A stretch of DNA of 64,000 bases from Pseudomonadota bacterium. Its GTDB lineage: Bacteria; Pseudomonadota; Alphaproteobacteria; Caulobacterales; Caulobacteraceae. The notes under the pieces are model-generated. The model ran no database searches and had not been told where the DNA came from. It worked only from the letters and a program-made list of their open reading frames with translations. Shown piece by piece: positions 44,394-55,662 of this stretch (position 1 is its first letter; each line of letters opens with the position of its first letter). The translations under genes and the position numbers were made by a program. The DNA lies in contig JAFECT010000005.1 of the NCBI GenBank assembly GCA_018241995.1, forward strand, positions 1 to 64,000, in the 5' to 3' direction.

Positions 44394-44409
44394 GACAGGA
44401 CAACTTGTC
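44394..44409. promoter_or_regulatory. Island-edge dyad, right copy
   Basis: GACAGGACAACTTGTC differs from the left copy (41579-41594) at two positions. Read in the inverted orientation the flanks also match: GGTGACA-N7-CTGTCGT on both sides. It lies 200 bases upstream of the EACC1-like start. The rest of the gap 44195-44480 shows no gene or other repeat. Confidence 0.5.
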
Positions 44410-44480
44410 ACCCATGTTTTCGCTTTGGATCGCGGCCGACCACCTATCGGCGCGAGTTTTTGGAGGGCTTGTGCTCCCCC

Positions 44481-44654
44481 CTACTGCGCCGCCACGATCG
44501 CCGCGCTGGCCTTGGTGAGCACCGCGCTCGCGTTATTCCCGAACGCGGTCATGGCCGCCACCGCGACCAGGAACACCCCGGCCAGGATCAGGCCGTATTC
44601 GATGGCGGTGGCGCCGCTCTGGTCCTTGGCGAAGCGGGTCAGGAATTTGGCCAA
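44481..44654 (-). CDS. Flp/Fap-type pilin
   Basis: The 57-residue protein has the class IVb prepilin pattern: a basic leader AKFLTRFAKDQSG, cleavage after Gly before ATAIEYGLILAGVFLV with Glu at +5, and one hydrophobic helix. Such pilins build tight-adherence (Tad) pili. No other tad/cpa gene is in the window. The start is a TTG at 44654 with GAAGAGG just upstream; the longer frame overlaps mutT and is not credible. Confidence 0.88.
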   Translation of the reverse strand: MAKFLTRFAKDQSGATAIEYGLILAGVFLVAVAAMTAFGNNASAVLTKASAAIVAAQ

Positions 44655-44665
44655 AGGGCGCCTCT

Positions 44666-45073
44666 TCACAGGAAGTCGCGCAGGTACGCGACCAGGGGTT
44701 CGTCCGCCGGGGGCATGGGATAGTCCGAAAGGCGGTTCGGCTTCACCCAGGCCAGGGCCTTGTGCTCGTGGGCTTTGACCACCCCCGACCAGCGCCGGCA
44801 CAGCCACAATGGCATGAGAAGGTGAAACGACTCGTAATCATGTGTGGTGAACACGAACGGGGCGAGGCAGGCCTCGGTCACGTCGATGCCCAGCTCTTCC
44901 TTCAGCTCGCGGATCAGGGCGCGGGCGGGGGTTTCGCCGGGCTCGACCTTGCCGCCGGGGAATTCCCACAGGCCGGCCAGCTGCTTGCCCTCGGGCCGCT
45001 GGGCGATCAGCACGCGGCCGTCGGCGTCGATGAGGGCGCAGGCGGCGACCAGCAGGAAGGGCTTCTCGCTCAT
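44666..45073 (-). CDS. mutT: 8-oxo-dGTP diphosphatase (Nudix hydrolase)
   Basis: The 135-residue protein has the complete Nudix box GGKVEPGETPARALIRELKE followed by ELGI, and the MutT-like start FLLVAACALIDADGRVLIAQ with WEFPGG. It removes oxidised dGTP from the nucleotide pool. The ATG overlaps the stop of the ABC permease gene by four bases. Confidence 0.93.
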   Translation of the reverse strand: MSEKPFLLVAACALIDADGRVLIAQRPEGKQLAGLWEFPGGKVEPGETPARALIRELKEELGIDVTEACLAPFVFTTHDYESFHLLMPLWLCRRWSGVVKAHEHKALAWVKPNRLSDYPMPPADEPLVAYLRDFL

Positions 45074-46620
45074 GCTTTCACGGGCGCCGGCATGGCGTCG
45101 GGGCGGCGCATGATCAAGAGGATCACCAGCGCCAGGACGGCGGGGATCGGGGCGAACAGGAACAGCTTGGCCACGAACAGGGCGGTGGCGCCGCCCCAGC
45201 ACAGCTGGACCACGCTTTCGCCGATGGCCGCAGGCAGGGAGGCGGTGCGGCGACGGCGGAAATCGGTGCGCTTGGACGGGCGCTCGTACCACAGGCAGAT
45301 CAGGCCCGAGGAGACCGAGGCGCACAGGCACCCGACCGCCGCGACCGCCGCCGCCCAGGGCGAGAACCAGCCCAGGCCGACCAGCGGCACGACCAGGATG
45401 AAGAACACGGGGCGCAGGGCCGCGACCAGCTTCGCCCGACGCAGCGTCCCGCGCGGGGCGGGCGAGCACATCAGAAGCTCGGGCGCGTCCTCGGCCGAGA
45501 TGGTGATCCAGGCGAGCGAGCCGGCGGTCTGGCCGGCGGCGAAGACGATGAAGGCGGCGCCGGGGGCCAGCGCCCAATCGCTGCCGCCGCGGTGGGCCAG
45601 CTGCCACAGGCCGAAGGCGGCGGGCAGCAGATAGAGGATGCGCAGCAGGACCTGGGACAGCAGCACGGGATCGCGCAGCAGAAGGCGCGTCTCCTTGGTC
45701 ACCATGGCCTGGAAGGCGTTGCCCGTGAAACCCTTGACCTTGGAGAGGTCGGGCTTCCTGCGGCGCGAGCCCTGCGAGCCCGCGGCGGCGGCGGCGTTGG
45801 CGGCGAAGCGCTTGCCCAAGCTCTGCGTCACCAGCCAGAATAGGAGGACGGCGAAGGCCACCGCGACCCCGGCGTAGAGAGGGTCGCCCATCATGGCGCG
45901 CACGGGCCAGGAGGCGGGGCTGTCAGGCTCGAACCGGCCCTCCTTGATCCAGCGCTCGACATAGGTCCAGGCGCCGAAGCGGGAGTAGGTCCTGGAGCCG
46001 GCGAAGCGCGCGCTCTGGCTGGCCAGGAAGAAGGCGGCGCCGATCAGGGCGGCCAGCAGCTGGGACACCGTGCGGGTGCGCCGCGGGCCGATGATGGCGA
46101 ATAGCGCAAGCGCGATGACCAGCCCGAGAGCGGAGGCGGTAAGGCTGAGCGCGGCCAGGACCGCGAAGGTCGCCAGCCACGGCAGGTGGTTGGCGATCAC
46201 CGCGATGGGGACCAGGAACGGGACCAGGATCAGGGTGAAGAACAGCAAAGGCGTCAGCGCGATGCCGAAGCAGCGCACCGCCAGCACGCGCCTGGGCGGC
46301 ACGGGGGAGGACAGCAGCAGATCCAGGTCGCCGCGCTCATAGAAGGCCAGGGCCGTGGCGCCGAGCGTATTGGACAGCATCAGGGTGCCGACCAGCACCA
46401 GGGCCAGGTCACCCAGGGCCACCATGATCGGGTTCAGCGTGATGTCGGGGGCCTTGTCCCGCAGCAGGAAGGCGATGCCGACCCCGCCCGCGGCGGCGCC
46501 CGCCATCAGGATCAGCAGGAAAATCCAGCCGCCGCGGTTGCCGCGGCGGCGCTGGCGCATGGCCAGCTTCAGCTCATGGGCCAGGAGCCAGAGCGTCGAT
46601 CCGGGCGGGAACAGTTTCAC
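45070..46620 (-). CDS. ABC transporter permease (exporter type)
   Basis: The 516-residue membrane protein has about 12 hydrophobic segments and the start WLLAHELKLAMRQRRRG, typical of ABC-2-like permeases. ERGDLDLLLSSPVPPRRVL (about 93-112) and KETRLLLRDPVLLSQVLLRI (about 305-325) mark the two similar halves. It works with the ATPase encoded directly upstream, with a four-base overlap. The substrate is unknown. Confidence 0.9.
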   Translation of the reverse strand: MKLFPPGSTLWLLAHELKLAMRQRRRGNRGGWIFLLILMAGAAAGGVGIAFLLRDKAPDITLNPIMVALGDLALVLVGTLMLSNTLGATALAFYERGDLDLLLSSPVPPRRVLAVRCFGIALTPLLFFTLILVPFLVPIAVIANHLPWLATFAVLAALSLTASALGLVIALALFAIIGPRRTRTVSQLLAALIGAAFFLASQSARFAGSRTYSRFGAWTYVERWIKEGRFEPDSPASWPVRAMMGDPLYAGVAVAFAVLLFWLVTQSLGKRFAANAAAAAGSQGSRRRKPDLSKVKGFTGNAFQAMVTKETRLLLRDPVLLSQVLLRILYLLPAAFGLWQLAHRGGSDWALAPGAAFIVFAAGQTAGSLAWITISAEDAPELLMCSPAPRGTLRRAKLVAALRPVFFILVVPLVGLGWFSPWAAAVAAVGCLCASVSSGLICLWYERPSKRTDFRRRRTASLPAAIGESVVQLCWGGATALFVAKLFLFAPIPAVLALVILLIMRRPDAMPAPVKA

Positions 46621-47369
46621 TGCGCGGGCTCGTCGACCAGGCGCAGGAACACGTCTTCCAGGGTCGAGTTCTCGGACCCCGCCCGCGCGCGCAGCTCATC
46701 CAGCGTGCCCTCGGCCAGCAGCTTGCCGCGGGCGATGATGCCGATGCGGTCGGCCAGGCGCTCGGCCACCTCCAGGATGTGGGTGGTCAGGATCACGGTG
46801 GCGCCCTTGGCCACGCGGTCCTGCAACAGGTCCTTCACCTGGCGCGAGATGGAAGCGTCCAGGCCGGTCAGAGGCTCATCGAGGATCAAGAGTTTCGGGT
46901 CGTGGATCAGGGCGCCGGCCAGGGCGGCCTTCTGCTTCATGCCGCGCGAGAAGCCCTCGCAGCGGTCGTTGCGATTGTCCCAGAGCTCGAGCCACTTCAG
47001 CAGCTCCTCCGCCCGGCCGCGGGCGACCTTGGCGTCCACGCCCCACAGGCCGGCCACGAACTCCAGATATTCCAGGGGGCTCAGCTTGTCGTAGAGCATG
47101 GGCTCGTCCGGCGCCCAGGCGATCAGCCGCTTGGCCGAGGCCGGGTCGGCCAGCGCGTCGTGGCCGAACACGCGGATCGTGCCGGCGTCGGGCTTCAACA
47201 GGCCCGCGACCATGCGCAAGGTGGTGGTCTTGCCCGCCCCGTTCGGCCCCAAGAGCGCATAGAGCTCGCCCGAACGCACCGTCAGGTCCAGCCGATCCAC
47301 CGCCGGCTTGCCGAACACCTTGGTCAGGCCCCGAAGCTCAAGCGCCTGGACGCCCTCGGACATACTCAT
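46617..47369 (-). CDS. ABC transporter ATP-binding protein
   Basis: The 250-residue ATPase has Walker A LLGPNGAGKTTTLRMVAGLL, signature FSRGMKQKAALAGALI, Walker B LLILDEPLTGLD and the switch His in ILTTHILEVAE. The modified signature (SRGMKQK) is typical of ABC-2/CcmA-like exporters. It pairs with the permease gene downstream. Starts at 47381, 47369 and 47363 are all in frame; 47369 has GGGGGCG at a fair distance. Confidence 0.92.
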   Translation of the reverse strand: MSMSEGVQALELRGLTKVFGKPAVDRLDLTVRSGELYALLGPNGAGKTTTLRMVAGLLKPDAGTIRVFGHDALADPASAKRLIAWAPDEPMLYDKLSPLEYLEFVAGLWGVDAKVARGRAEELLKWLELWDNRNDRCEGFSRGMKQKAALAGALIHDPKLLILDEPLTGLDASISRQVKDLLQDRVAKGATVILTTHILEVAERLADRIGIIARGKLLAEGTLDELRARAGSENSTLEDVFLRLVDEPAQ

Positions 47370-47451
47370 AATCGCCCCCATAACAGGGGGCGCACGTTGC
47401 CCGAGAGCGGGGTGGAGTCAACGCTTCCCCCTTCCGGCCCGGCTAAATCTC

Positions 47452-47600
47452 CGTTTCCCCGGCGAAGGCCGGGGCCCAGACCGATCCCGATGACAATCGG
47501 GACCCAGCAAGAATAGGGTCAGCTCGCGGCCCCGAATCTTTGCTGGCTACCCGCCTTCGCCGGTATGGGTCTGGGCCCCGGCCTTCGCCGGGGAAACGGT
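47452..47600. repeat. Dispersed palindromic repeat RE2, copy 2
   Basis: This close match to 18175-18320 begins CCGTTTCCCCGGCGAAGGCC and ends with the complementary GGCCTTCGCCGGGGAAACGG, enclosing GATCCCGATGACAATCGGGA. A partial RE3 arm (CTCTCCCGCGCAGCAGGAGAG, 47660-47681) follows it before argJ. No gene lies in 47370-47690. Confidence 0.9.
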
Positions 47601-47690
47601 GTTTGGTTTGAATGGATCGCCGGCTTGGCGCGCCCTCGCCGCCACCCTGCGGGTGCTCACCTCTCCCGCGCAGCAGGAGAGGTGAAGGCC

Positions 47691-49133
47691 TCAGCTCCGA
47701 TAATCCCCGTTGATCTCGACGTAGCGTTTGGTCAGGTCGCAGGTCCAGACCGTCGCCGAACCTCTCCCGACGCCGACGTCGACGCTGACCTCCAGCTCCG
47801 CCTTCTTCATGTAGGCGCTCATCTTGCGCTCGTCGTAGCCGGGGGCGACCTGACCTTCCTTGGCGGCCCACAGGTCGCCGAACTTCACCGACATGTGGTC
47901 GCGGTCGACCGGTTCGTCGGCGCGGCCGACGGCCATGACGATGCGGCCCCAGTTGGCGTCCTCGCCGGCGAAGGCGGTCTTGACCAGCGGGCTTTCGGCG
48001 ATGGTCTTGGCGATCTTGCGGGCCGAGGCCGGGCTTTCGGCGCCGTCGACGTTGATGCGCACGAACTTCGAGGCGCCCTCGCCGTCGCGCACCAGCTGGT
48101 GGGCGAGGTCGAGCATCACGTCCTCGAGCTTGTCGCGGAAGTCGGCCAGGCGCTTGTCGCCCACGCGCGAGATGCGCGCCGCGCCGGAGGCCCCCGTCGC
48201 GAACAGCAGGCAGGTGTCGTTGGTGGAGCGGTCGCCGTCGACCGTGACGCTGTTGAAGGTGTTGCGGACGTAGAGGCCGACCAGGGTGCGCAGGACCGAC
48301 GGCGTCAGGTCCGCGTCGGTGACCAGGAAGGCCAGCATGGTCGCCATGTCCGGCGCGATCATGCCGGAGCCCTTGCAGATGCCCGCAATCCTGACCTTCA
48401 CCCCGTCGATCTCGGCCTCCGCGTAGGCGCCCTTGGGGAAGGTGTCGGTGGTCATGATCGCCTGGGCGGCGTTGGCCCAGCCGTCCGGCGTCATGCGGGC
48501 TTCGATCTCAGGCAGGCGCGCGGCGATCTTGGAGTCGTCGAGCAGGACGCCGATCACGCCGGTGGAGGCCAGCATCACGTCGCGCTGGCGGCAGTCGAAG
48601 CGCTTGGCGGCGGCCGAGGCGGTGCGGCGGCAGGCGTCGGCGCCGGGCTTGCCGGTGAAGGAGTTGGCGCAGCCGGCGTTGACGACCAGGGCGCGCACGT
48701 CCTCGCCGCCGGTGGCCTCCAGATGCCGCTTGCACCAGTCCACCGGGGCGGAGCCCACACCGTGGCGGGTGAAGACGCCGGCGCAGGTGGCGCCGTTGGG
48801 GAAGCGGAACACCAGGAGGTCGTCGCGCTCGTGCTTGTAGAAGCCGGCGCGGCCCGAGGCCATTTCCACGCCCCCGATCGGCGGAATGGCCGGGAACGGC
48901 ACGGCCAGCGGCGAGACCATCAGGCCGGGCTTGCCGGGGACGGCGGCGGGCGCGGCGTCCGGCCGGGCGGTGTCGAAGTCGTTGTGGCGACGGTCGGCGC
49001 GCTGCAGGGCGGCGCGTTTCAGCACCGTGGCCAGGGGATCGAAGGCGCGCTCCAAGGTCTGCCCGACCAGCTCGGCGGGCTTCACCGCCGCCTTCTTGGC
49101 GGCGCCTTGCTTGGGCGTGGGCTTCTTCGTCAC
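47691..49133 (-). CDS. argJ: Bifunctional glutamate N-acetyltransferase / amino-acid acetyltransferase
   Basis: ArgJ transfers acetyl from N-acetylornithine to glutamate in the cyclic arginine pathway. The 480-residue protein has [14 protein letters not shown], the oxyanion [18 protein letters not shown] with the self-cleavage site before Thr of ATML, and ends in the usual [10 protein letters not shown]. About 65 residues at the N-terminus (Lys/Ala-rich start, then [14 protein letters not shown]) precede the domain, which is longer than usual. The start overlaps the parvulin gene's stop by four bases. Confidence 0.94.
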   Translation of the reverse strand: MTKKPTPKQGAAKKAAVKPAELVGQTLERAFDPLATVLKRAALQRADRRHNDFDTARPDAAPAAVPGKPGLMVSPLAVPFPAIPPIGGVEMASGRAGFYKHERDDLLVFRFPNGATCAGVFTRHGVGSAPVDWCKRHLEATGGEDVRALVVNAGCANSFTGKPGADACRRTASAAAKRFDCRQRDVMLASTGVIGVLLDDSKIAARLPEIEARMTPDGWANAAQAIMTTDTFPKGAYAEAEIDGVKVRIAGICKGSGMIAPDMATMLAFLVTDADLTPSVLRTLVGLYVRNTFNSVTVDGDRSTNDTCLLFATGASGAARISRVGDKRLADFRDKLEDVMLDLAHQLVRDGEGASKFVRINVDGAESPASARKIAKTIAESPLVKTAFAGEDANWGRIVMAVGRADEPVDRDHMSVKFGDLWAAKEGQVAPGYDERKMSAYMKKAELEVSVDVGVGRGSATVWTCDLTKRYVEINGDYRS

Positions 49134-50167
49134 CGGGTAGCCTTTTGGGCAGGCAGGGGATGCTTGGGCGCAGGCAGGACGGGGTTGGCCTTGGGCGGGC
49201 CGGCCACGGCGGGCGACAGGCCCGCGCCGGGCGTCTCGGCCGGGCGCAGGTTGGCGGCGGGCGCGGAGGCCGGCTCGCTCGGCGCGGTCCCCGGAGGCGG
49301 CGCCTTCAGCAGGATCTGCACCTTGGACTTGGAGCGCAGGCGCTGCAGCAGCTGGCGCACCTCATCATAGGTCAGGAAGCGCAGGATCTGCGGCCGCGCC
49401 TGCTCCAGCGACAGGGGCTGCTCCACGCGCCGGTCCTCGACCCGCAGCAGCGCCCAGCCGCCGTCGGTCTGGAACGGTCCCACGGTCGAGCCCGCCTTCG
49501 CCCCGGCCAGGGCCTTGGTGTAGCTGTCGGGCATGACGTCGGTGGTGAAATAGCCGAGGTCGCCGCCGTTGAAGCGGGTGGCCTGGTCGACGGAGCGCTG
49601 CATGGCCAGGTCCTCGAACCGGGCGCCGGTGGCCAGCAGGCTGGCAACCGCCTGCGCCTCGCCTTGCGTCTTCACCAGGATCAGGCGGGCGCGGATCTCC
49701 TCGGCCTGTTTGGCCAGGCGCAGCTGCTCATTGTAGAGCGCCTTGACCTTCTCCTCGTCGATGGAGTCGTCGACGGTCTTCTCGACCAGCATGTCGCCCA
49801 GGATGCGTTCGCGCGCGGCGGCCAGGCGGCGCTGGGCCAGGGGCGACTTGTCGAGGCCGCGCTTCTTGGCCTCCTGGGCCAGCAGCTTCTGGTCCACCAC
49901 CTCGTCCAGCACCCGGCGGAACAGGTCCGACGAGGTGTCGAGCGGCTCGCCCTCGCCGATCAGGCCCTGGGCCACCGCCTCGCGCTTGACGTCCGAGGCC
50001 CAGATGGTCTGGTCCGCCACCTTGGCCACGGCCTTGTCGCCGGCCAGCGGCGCGTGGTCGGTCCCGCCCTGGCGGTTGCAGGCGGCCAGGCTCAGCGCCA
50101 GAGCCACGCCCAGGCCCAAAGCGCACGCGCGCCAGATGTGAGCGAAAGACCCGGTGCGATCCCTCAT
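49130..50167 (-). CDS. Parvulin-type peptidylprolyl isomerase lipoprotein
   Basis: The 345-residue protein has a lipoprotein signal ([13 protein letters not shown]), a SurA/PrsA-like helical region (about 45-160; [20 protein letters not shown]) and a parvulin domain (about 160-260; [35 protein letters not shown]), then a Pro/Ala-rich tail. It likely folds exported proteins at the outer face of the inner membrane. It is divergent from secA, a logical neighbour for secretion. Confidence 0.9.
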   Translation of the reverse strand: MRDRTGSFAHIWRACALGLGVALALSLAACNRQGGTDHAPLAGDKAVAKVADQTIWASDVKREAVAQGLIGEGEPLDTSSDLFRRVLDEVVDQKLLAQEAKKRGLDKSPLAQRRLAAARERILGDMLVEKTVDDSIDEEKVKALYNEQLRLAKQAEEIRARLILVKTQGEAQAVASLLATGARFEDLAMQRSVDQATRFNGGDLGYFTTDVMPDSYTKALAGAKAGSTVGPFQTDGGWALLRVEDRRVEQPLSLEQARPQILRFLTYDEVRQLLQRLRSKSKVQILLKAPPPGTAPSEPASAPAANLRPAETPGAGLSPAVAGPPKANPVLPAPKHPLPAQKATR

Positions 50168-50380
50168 CGGCGGCCCTCGAAAACCCTTGGGGAAAAACCC
50201 GTCTCGTTGACAGGACTTAGGCCGGTGCTTAAGTCTCCCGCGCGCGCAAGTCGAGGGGTTTTCGACGGCCTTGGCGGTGGCTCAGCCGCCGTTCAGCTAT
50301 CGGCCGCCAAGAGGCTTTCCGCCGCGTCAATCGCCCCTATGTTTCGAGCGCTCCGCTCGCCGCCTGATACCGGACCATCC

Positions 50381-53149
<2,769 letters not shown>

Positions 53150-53159
53150 GGGGCGGGCC

Positions 53160-53804
53160 ATGACCGACCTCACCATCTGGACGCTCGACTGGGTGCCGCC
53201 GGGCCCGCGCGGGTTCGTGCGGGACCTGAGACTGCGGTGGGCGTGCCGCGAGGCGGGGCTGGACTATGCGGTCAAGACCATCCCGTTCGACGGGCGCGAG
53301 ACCAACCACCTGGACCGCCAGCCGTTCGGGCAGGTGCCCTATCTGGATGACGGCGGGCTCAAGATCTTCGAGAGCGGCGCCTGCCTGCTGCACCTGGCGG
53401 GCAAGAGCGAGGCCCTGATGCCGCGCGACGCGGCGGGCGAGGCCGAGACCGTGGAGTGGGTGATCGCCGCCCTGAACTCGATGGAGATGGCCACCGTCCC
53501 CTGGTGGTTCCTGAAGATCAGCGGCGTGGCCGACAACCCCATGACCGGCTGGGTCGGCCAGCGGCTGGGCCACATCGAGCGGATCCTGAGCGAGCGCGCG
53601 TGGCTGGCGGCCGGCCGGTTCACGGTGGCGGACCTGTTGATGGCCGACGTGCTGCGCGTGCCCGACGTGCGCGGCTTCGGCGAGCGGCCGGCGACCGAGG
53701 CCTATGTGGCGCGCGTCACCGGGCGTGAGGCCTTCCGCGAGGCCCATGCGGAGCAGATGCGCCAGTTCGAGGCGGCCGACGCGCAGCGGGCCGGCGCGGC
53801 CTGA
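53160..53804 (+). CDS. Glutathione S-transferase family protein
   Basis: The 214-residue protein has a thioredoxin-like N-terminus (TIWTLDWVPPGPRGFVRDLR, then PFGQVPYLDDGGLKIFESGA with the cis-proline and glutathione-binding ES) and a helical C-terminal domain (GRFTVADLLMADVLR). It starts ten bases after secA and is likely read through from it. Substrate unknown. Confidence 0.88.
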   Translation: MTDLTIWTLDWVPPGPRGFVRDLRLRWACREAGLDYAVKTIPFDGRETNHLDRQPFGQVPYLDDGGLKIFESGACLLHLAGKSEALMPRDAAGEAETVEWVIAALNSMEMATVPWWFLKISGVADNPMTGWVGQRLGHIERILSERAWLAAGRFTVADLLMADVLRVPDVRGFGERPATEAYVARVTGREAFREAHAEQMRQFEAADAQRAGAA

Positions 53805-53811
53805 GCGCGCG

Positions 53812-53997
53812 TCAGTGGGCGGTGGCGCCTGGCGCCAATGACTCCAGCGCTTCGTGGAGCGACGCGGTGATCGGGGCGCGAACCAGGTCCACAGCAGGCT
53901 TGCGCGCCAGGTCCTGCAGACCCTGGCTCAGCTGTCGCCAGGCAAGCTCCTCGGCGTCGAGGGGCATCGACGCGTCGTACCGGGTGCGGGTGTTCAT
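53812..53997 (-). CDS. Small hypothetical protein
   Basis: The 61-residue protein (LDAEELAWRQLSQGLQDLAR in the middle) appears helical and soluble, with no signal. No family is recognised and no ribosome binding site is visible before 53997. Support comes from its amphipathic helix pattern and the space it fills between the GST and aquaporin genes. Confidence 0.45.
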   Translation of the reverse strand: MNTRTRYDASMPLDAEELAWRQLSQGLQDLARKPAVDLVRAPITASLHEALESLAPGATAH

Positions 53998-54068
53998 GAT
54001 GGCGCGATCATAGCGCGCTTGGCCGACCCGCGGACTGCGCCCGATTGTCTGCGTCCGGCCGCCGCAGC

Positions 54069-54797
54069 CTAGCCTTTGCTCGCTCCCGACTGAGCCGAGG
54101 ACTCCGCGAACAGCCAGCCGCCGACCGCCGCGCCGGCGAGGGCGCCGATCAGCTGCCCCAGCAGGAACCCCCGCGCCGACGCGGGCGCGATGCCAGCGAA
54201 GGTGTCGCTGAGGCTGCGGGCCAGGGTCACCGCCGGGTTCGCGAACGAGGTCGAGGCGGTGAACCAGTAGGCCGAGGTGATGTAGAGGCCGACGATGGCG
54301 GGGGTCGCCGTGGGCCGGAACCGGAGCGAGCCCAGGATGGCCAGGATCAGGCCGAAGGTGGCGACGCCTTCGGAAAACGCCTGGGCCGGGCCTTCGCGCA
54401 GCCTGGTCGAGACCTGCCAGATCGGCTCGGCGAACATGGCGTGGGCCATGCACACCCCCAGCACCGCGCCCACGACCTGCGCCAGGGCATAGGCCAGGGC
54501 GGCGCGCACGCCGATCTCGCGCTTCAGGGCGAAGACCAGGGTGACGGCGGGATTGAAGTGGGCGCCCGACAGCGGCCCGAACACGGTGATCAGCACCACC
54601 AGCCCGGCGCCGGTGGCGATGGTGTTGCCGAGCAGGGCGATGGCGTCGTTCCCGCCCGCCAGCCGCTGACCCATGATCCCGGAGCCGATGACGACGGCCA
54701 GCAGCAGGGCCGTGCCGAGCAGTTCTGCGGCGAGACGGCGGCCGAGGCCGAAACGCTGCAGCGGCGGCTCCAGGCTGGCGTCGTGGGGGGCGCTCAT
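54069..54797 (-). CDS. aqpS: Aquaporin of the arsenic operon (AqpS-like)
   Basis: The 242-residue protein is a six-helix MIP channel with both NPA boxes, GAHFNPAVTLVF and FANPAVTLARSL. Its place as the last gene of an ars operon, overlapping arsC by four bases, suggests the AqpS role shown in Sinorhizobium: letting arsenite, or methylarsenicals, leave the cell down the gradient made by ArsC. No ArsB or Acr3 pump is present, which supports this. The symbol rests on context. Confidence 0.85.
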   Translation of the reverse strand: MSAPHDASLEPPLQRFGLGRRLAAELLGTALLLAVVIGSGIMGQRLAGGNDAIALLGNTIATGAGLVVLITVFGPLSGAHFNPAVTLVFALKREIGVRAALAYALAQVVGAVLGVCMAHAMFAEPIWQVSTRLREGPAQAFSEGVATFGLILAILGSLRFRPTATPAIVGLYITSAYWFTASTSFANPAVTLARSLSDTFAGIAPASARGFLLGQLIGALAGAAVGGWLFAESSAQSGASKG

Positions 54798-55309
54798 GCG
54801 GGCTGAGGCGCGTCGTCGACGGCGCCGATCTCGTCCATCCGGCGCTGCAGCGACTGGCGGTCGTGCAGGACGTCCGGCAGGGCCACGAACAGCTCGATGC
54901 GGCGCAGCAGCATCCGGTGCGCTTCGGCGAAGGCCAGGGCGATCTCGGCATCCGAGCCTGTGGCGGCGGCCGGATCGGGCACGCCCCAGTGCGCGCGCAT
55001 CGGCATGCCCGGCCAGATCGGGCACACCTCGCCCGCGGCGTTGTCACAGACGGTGATGATGAAATCGAGCTTGGGCGCCCCGGGCTGAGCAAACTCGTCC
55101 CAGCTTTTCGAGCGCAGGCCCTCGGTCGGATAGCCCAGGCCCTGCAGCAGTCGCAGGGCGTGCGGATTGACCCTGCCGGTCGGCATGGAGCCGGCGGAAT
55201 GGGCCTCAAACCGCCCCTGCCCCAGCTGGTTCAGGATGCACTCGGCGATGATCGAGCGGGCCGAGTTGCCGGTGCAGAGGAACAACACGCGGTAGGGTTC
55301 GGCGCTCAT
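54794..55309 (-). CDS. arsC: Arsenate reductase, LMW-phosphatase type
   Basis: ArsC reduces arsenate to arsenite. The 171-residue protein has the phosphatase loop LFLCTGNSARSIIAE with Cys12 and Arg18, AHSAGSMPTGRVNP and the acid loop near residue 80 (DFIITVCDNAAGEVCP, which also supplies the redox cysteines), all as in the thioredoxin-coupled class. It overlaps arsR and aqpS by four bases each. Confidence 0.94.
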   Translation of the reverse strand: MSAEPYRVLFLCTGNSARSIIAECILNQLGQGRFEAHSAGSMPTGRVNPHALRLLQGLGYPTEGLRSKSWDEFAQPGAPKLDFIITVCDNAAGEVCPIWPGMPMRAHWGVPDPAAATGSDAEIALAFAEAHRMLLRRIELFVALPDVLHDRQSLQRRMDEIGAVDDAPQPA

Positions 55310-55662
55310 TGCTTGGCCTCCGTAGCGCAGCAGGCGGCGCGGCCGGCGATCTCGACCAGGGGCGCGCAGATTTCGGGCGCCCCGCCGCAGCAGTCCTCCA
55401 TCAGGAAGCCCAGGAGCTCGCGCATGCGGGCGTAATCGGCGGCGTAGATGATCGAGCGGCCCTCGCGCCGCGAAGCGATCAGGCGCGCGTGGCTCAGCAC
55501 CGTCAGGTTGCCCGACAGGGTCTGCGGCACGCAGCCGGTCGCCCGCGCGATCTCGCCCGCCGCCATGCCGCCTTCGCCCGCCCTGACCAGCAGGCGGAAC
55601 ACCTCGAGCCGCACCGGATGGGCCAGGGCGGACAGGGCGGTGACGGCGGACGGGCTGTCCAT
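55306..55662 (-). CDS. arsR: ArsR-family repressor
   Basis: The 118-residue regulator has the winged helix (ALAHPVRLEVFRLLVRAGEG, then TGCVPQTLSGNLTVLSHARL and a wing SRREGRSIIYAADY). Inducer cysteines are clustered near the C-terminus: EDCCGGAPEICAPL and AACCATE, a pattern seen in ArsR forms that bind As(III) outside helix 3. The ATG shares one base with the arsI stop (TGATG), so it is coupled to it. The likely operator is at 56126-56147. Confidence 0.93.
   Translation of the reverse strand: MDSPSAVTALSALAHPVRLEVFRLLVRAGEGGMAAGEIARATGCVPQTLSGNLTVLSHARLIASRREGRSIIYAADYARMRELLGFLMEDCCGGAPEICAPLVEIAGRAACCATEAKQ

Noticed and set aside
49145..50380. N-terminal extension of the secA frame by about 410 codons
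   Set aside because: The extension is antisense to the parvulin gene and has no similarity to SecA, which is complete from 50381.
53998..55209. Long frame upstream of the small protein at 53812-53997
   Set aside because: It is antisense-type low-complexity sequence over aqpS and arsC in another frame.
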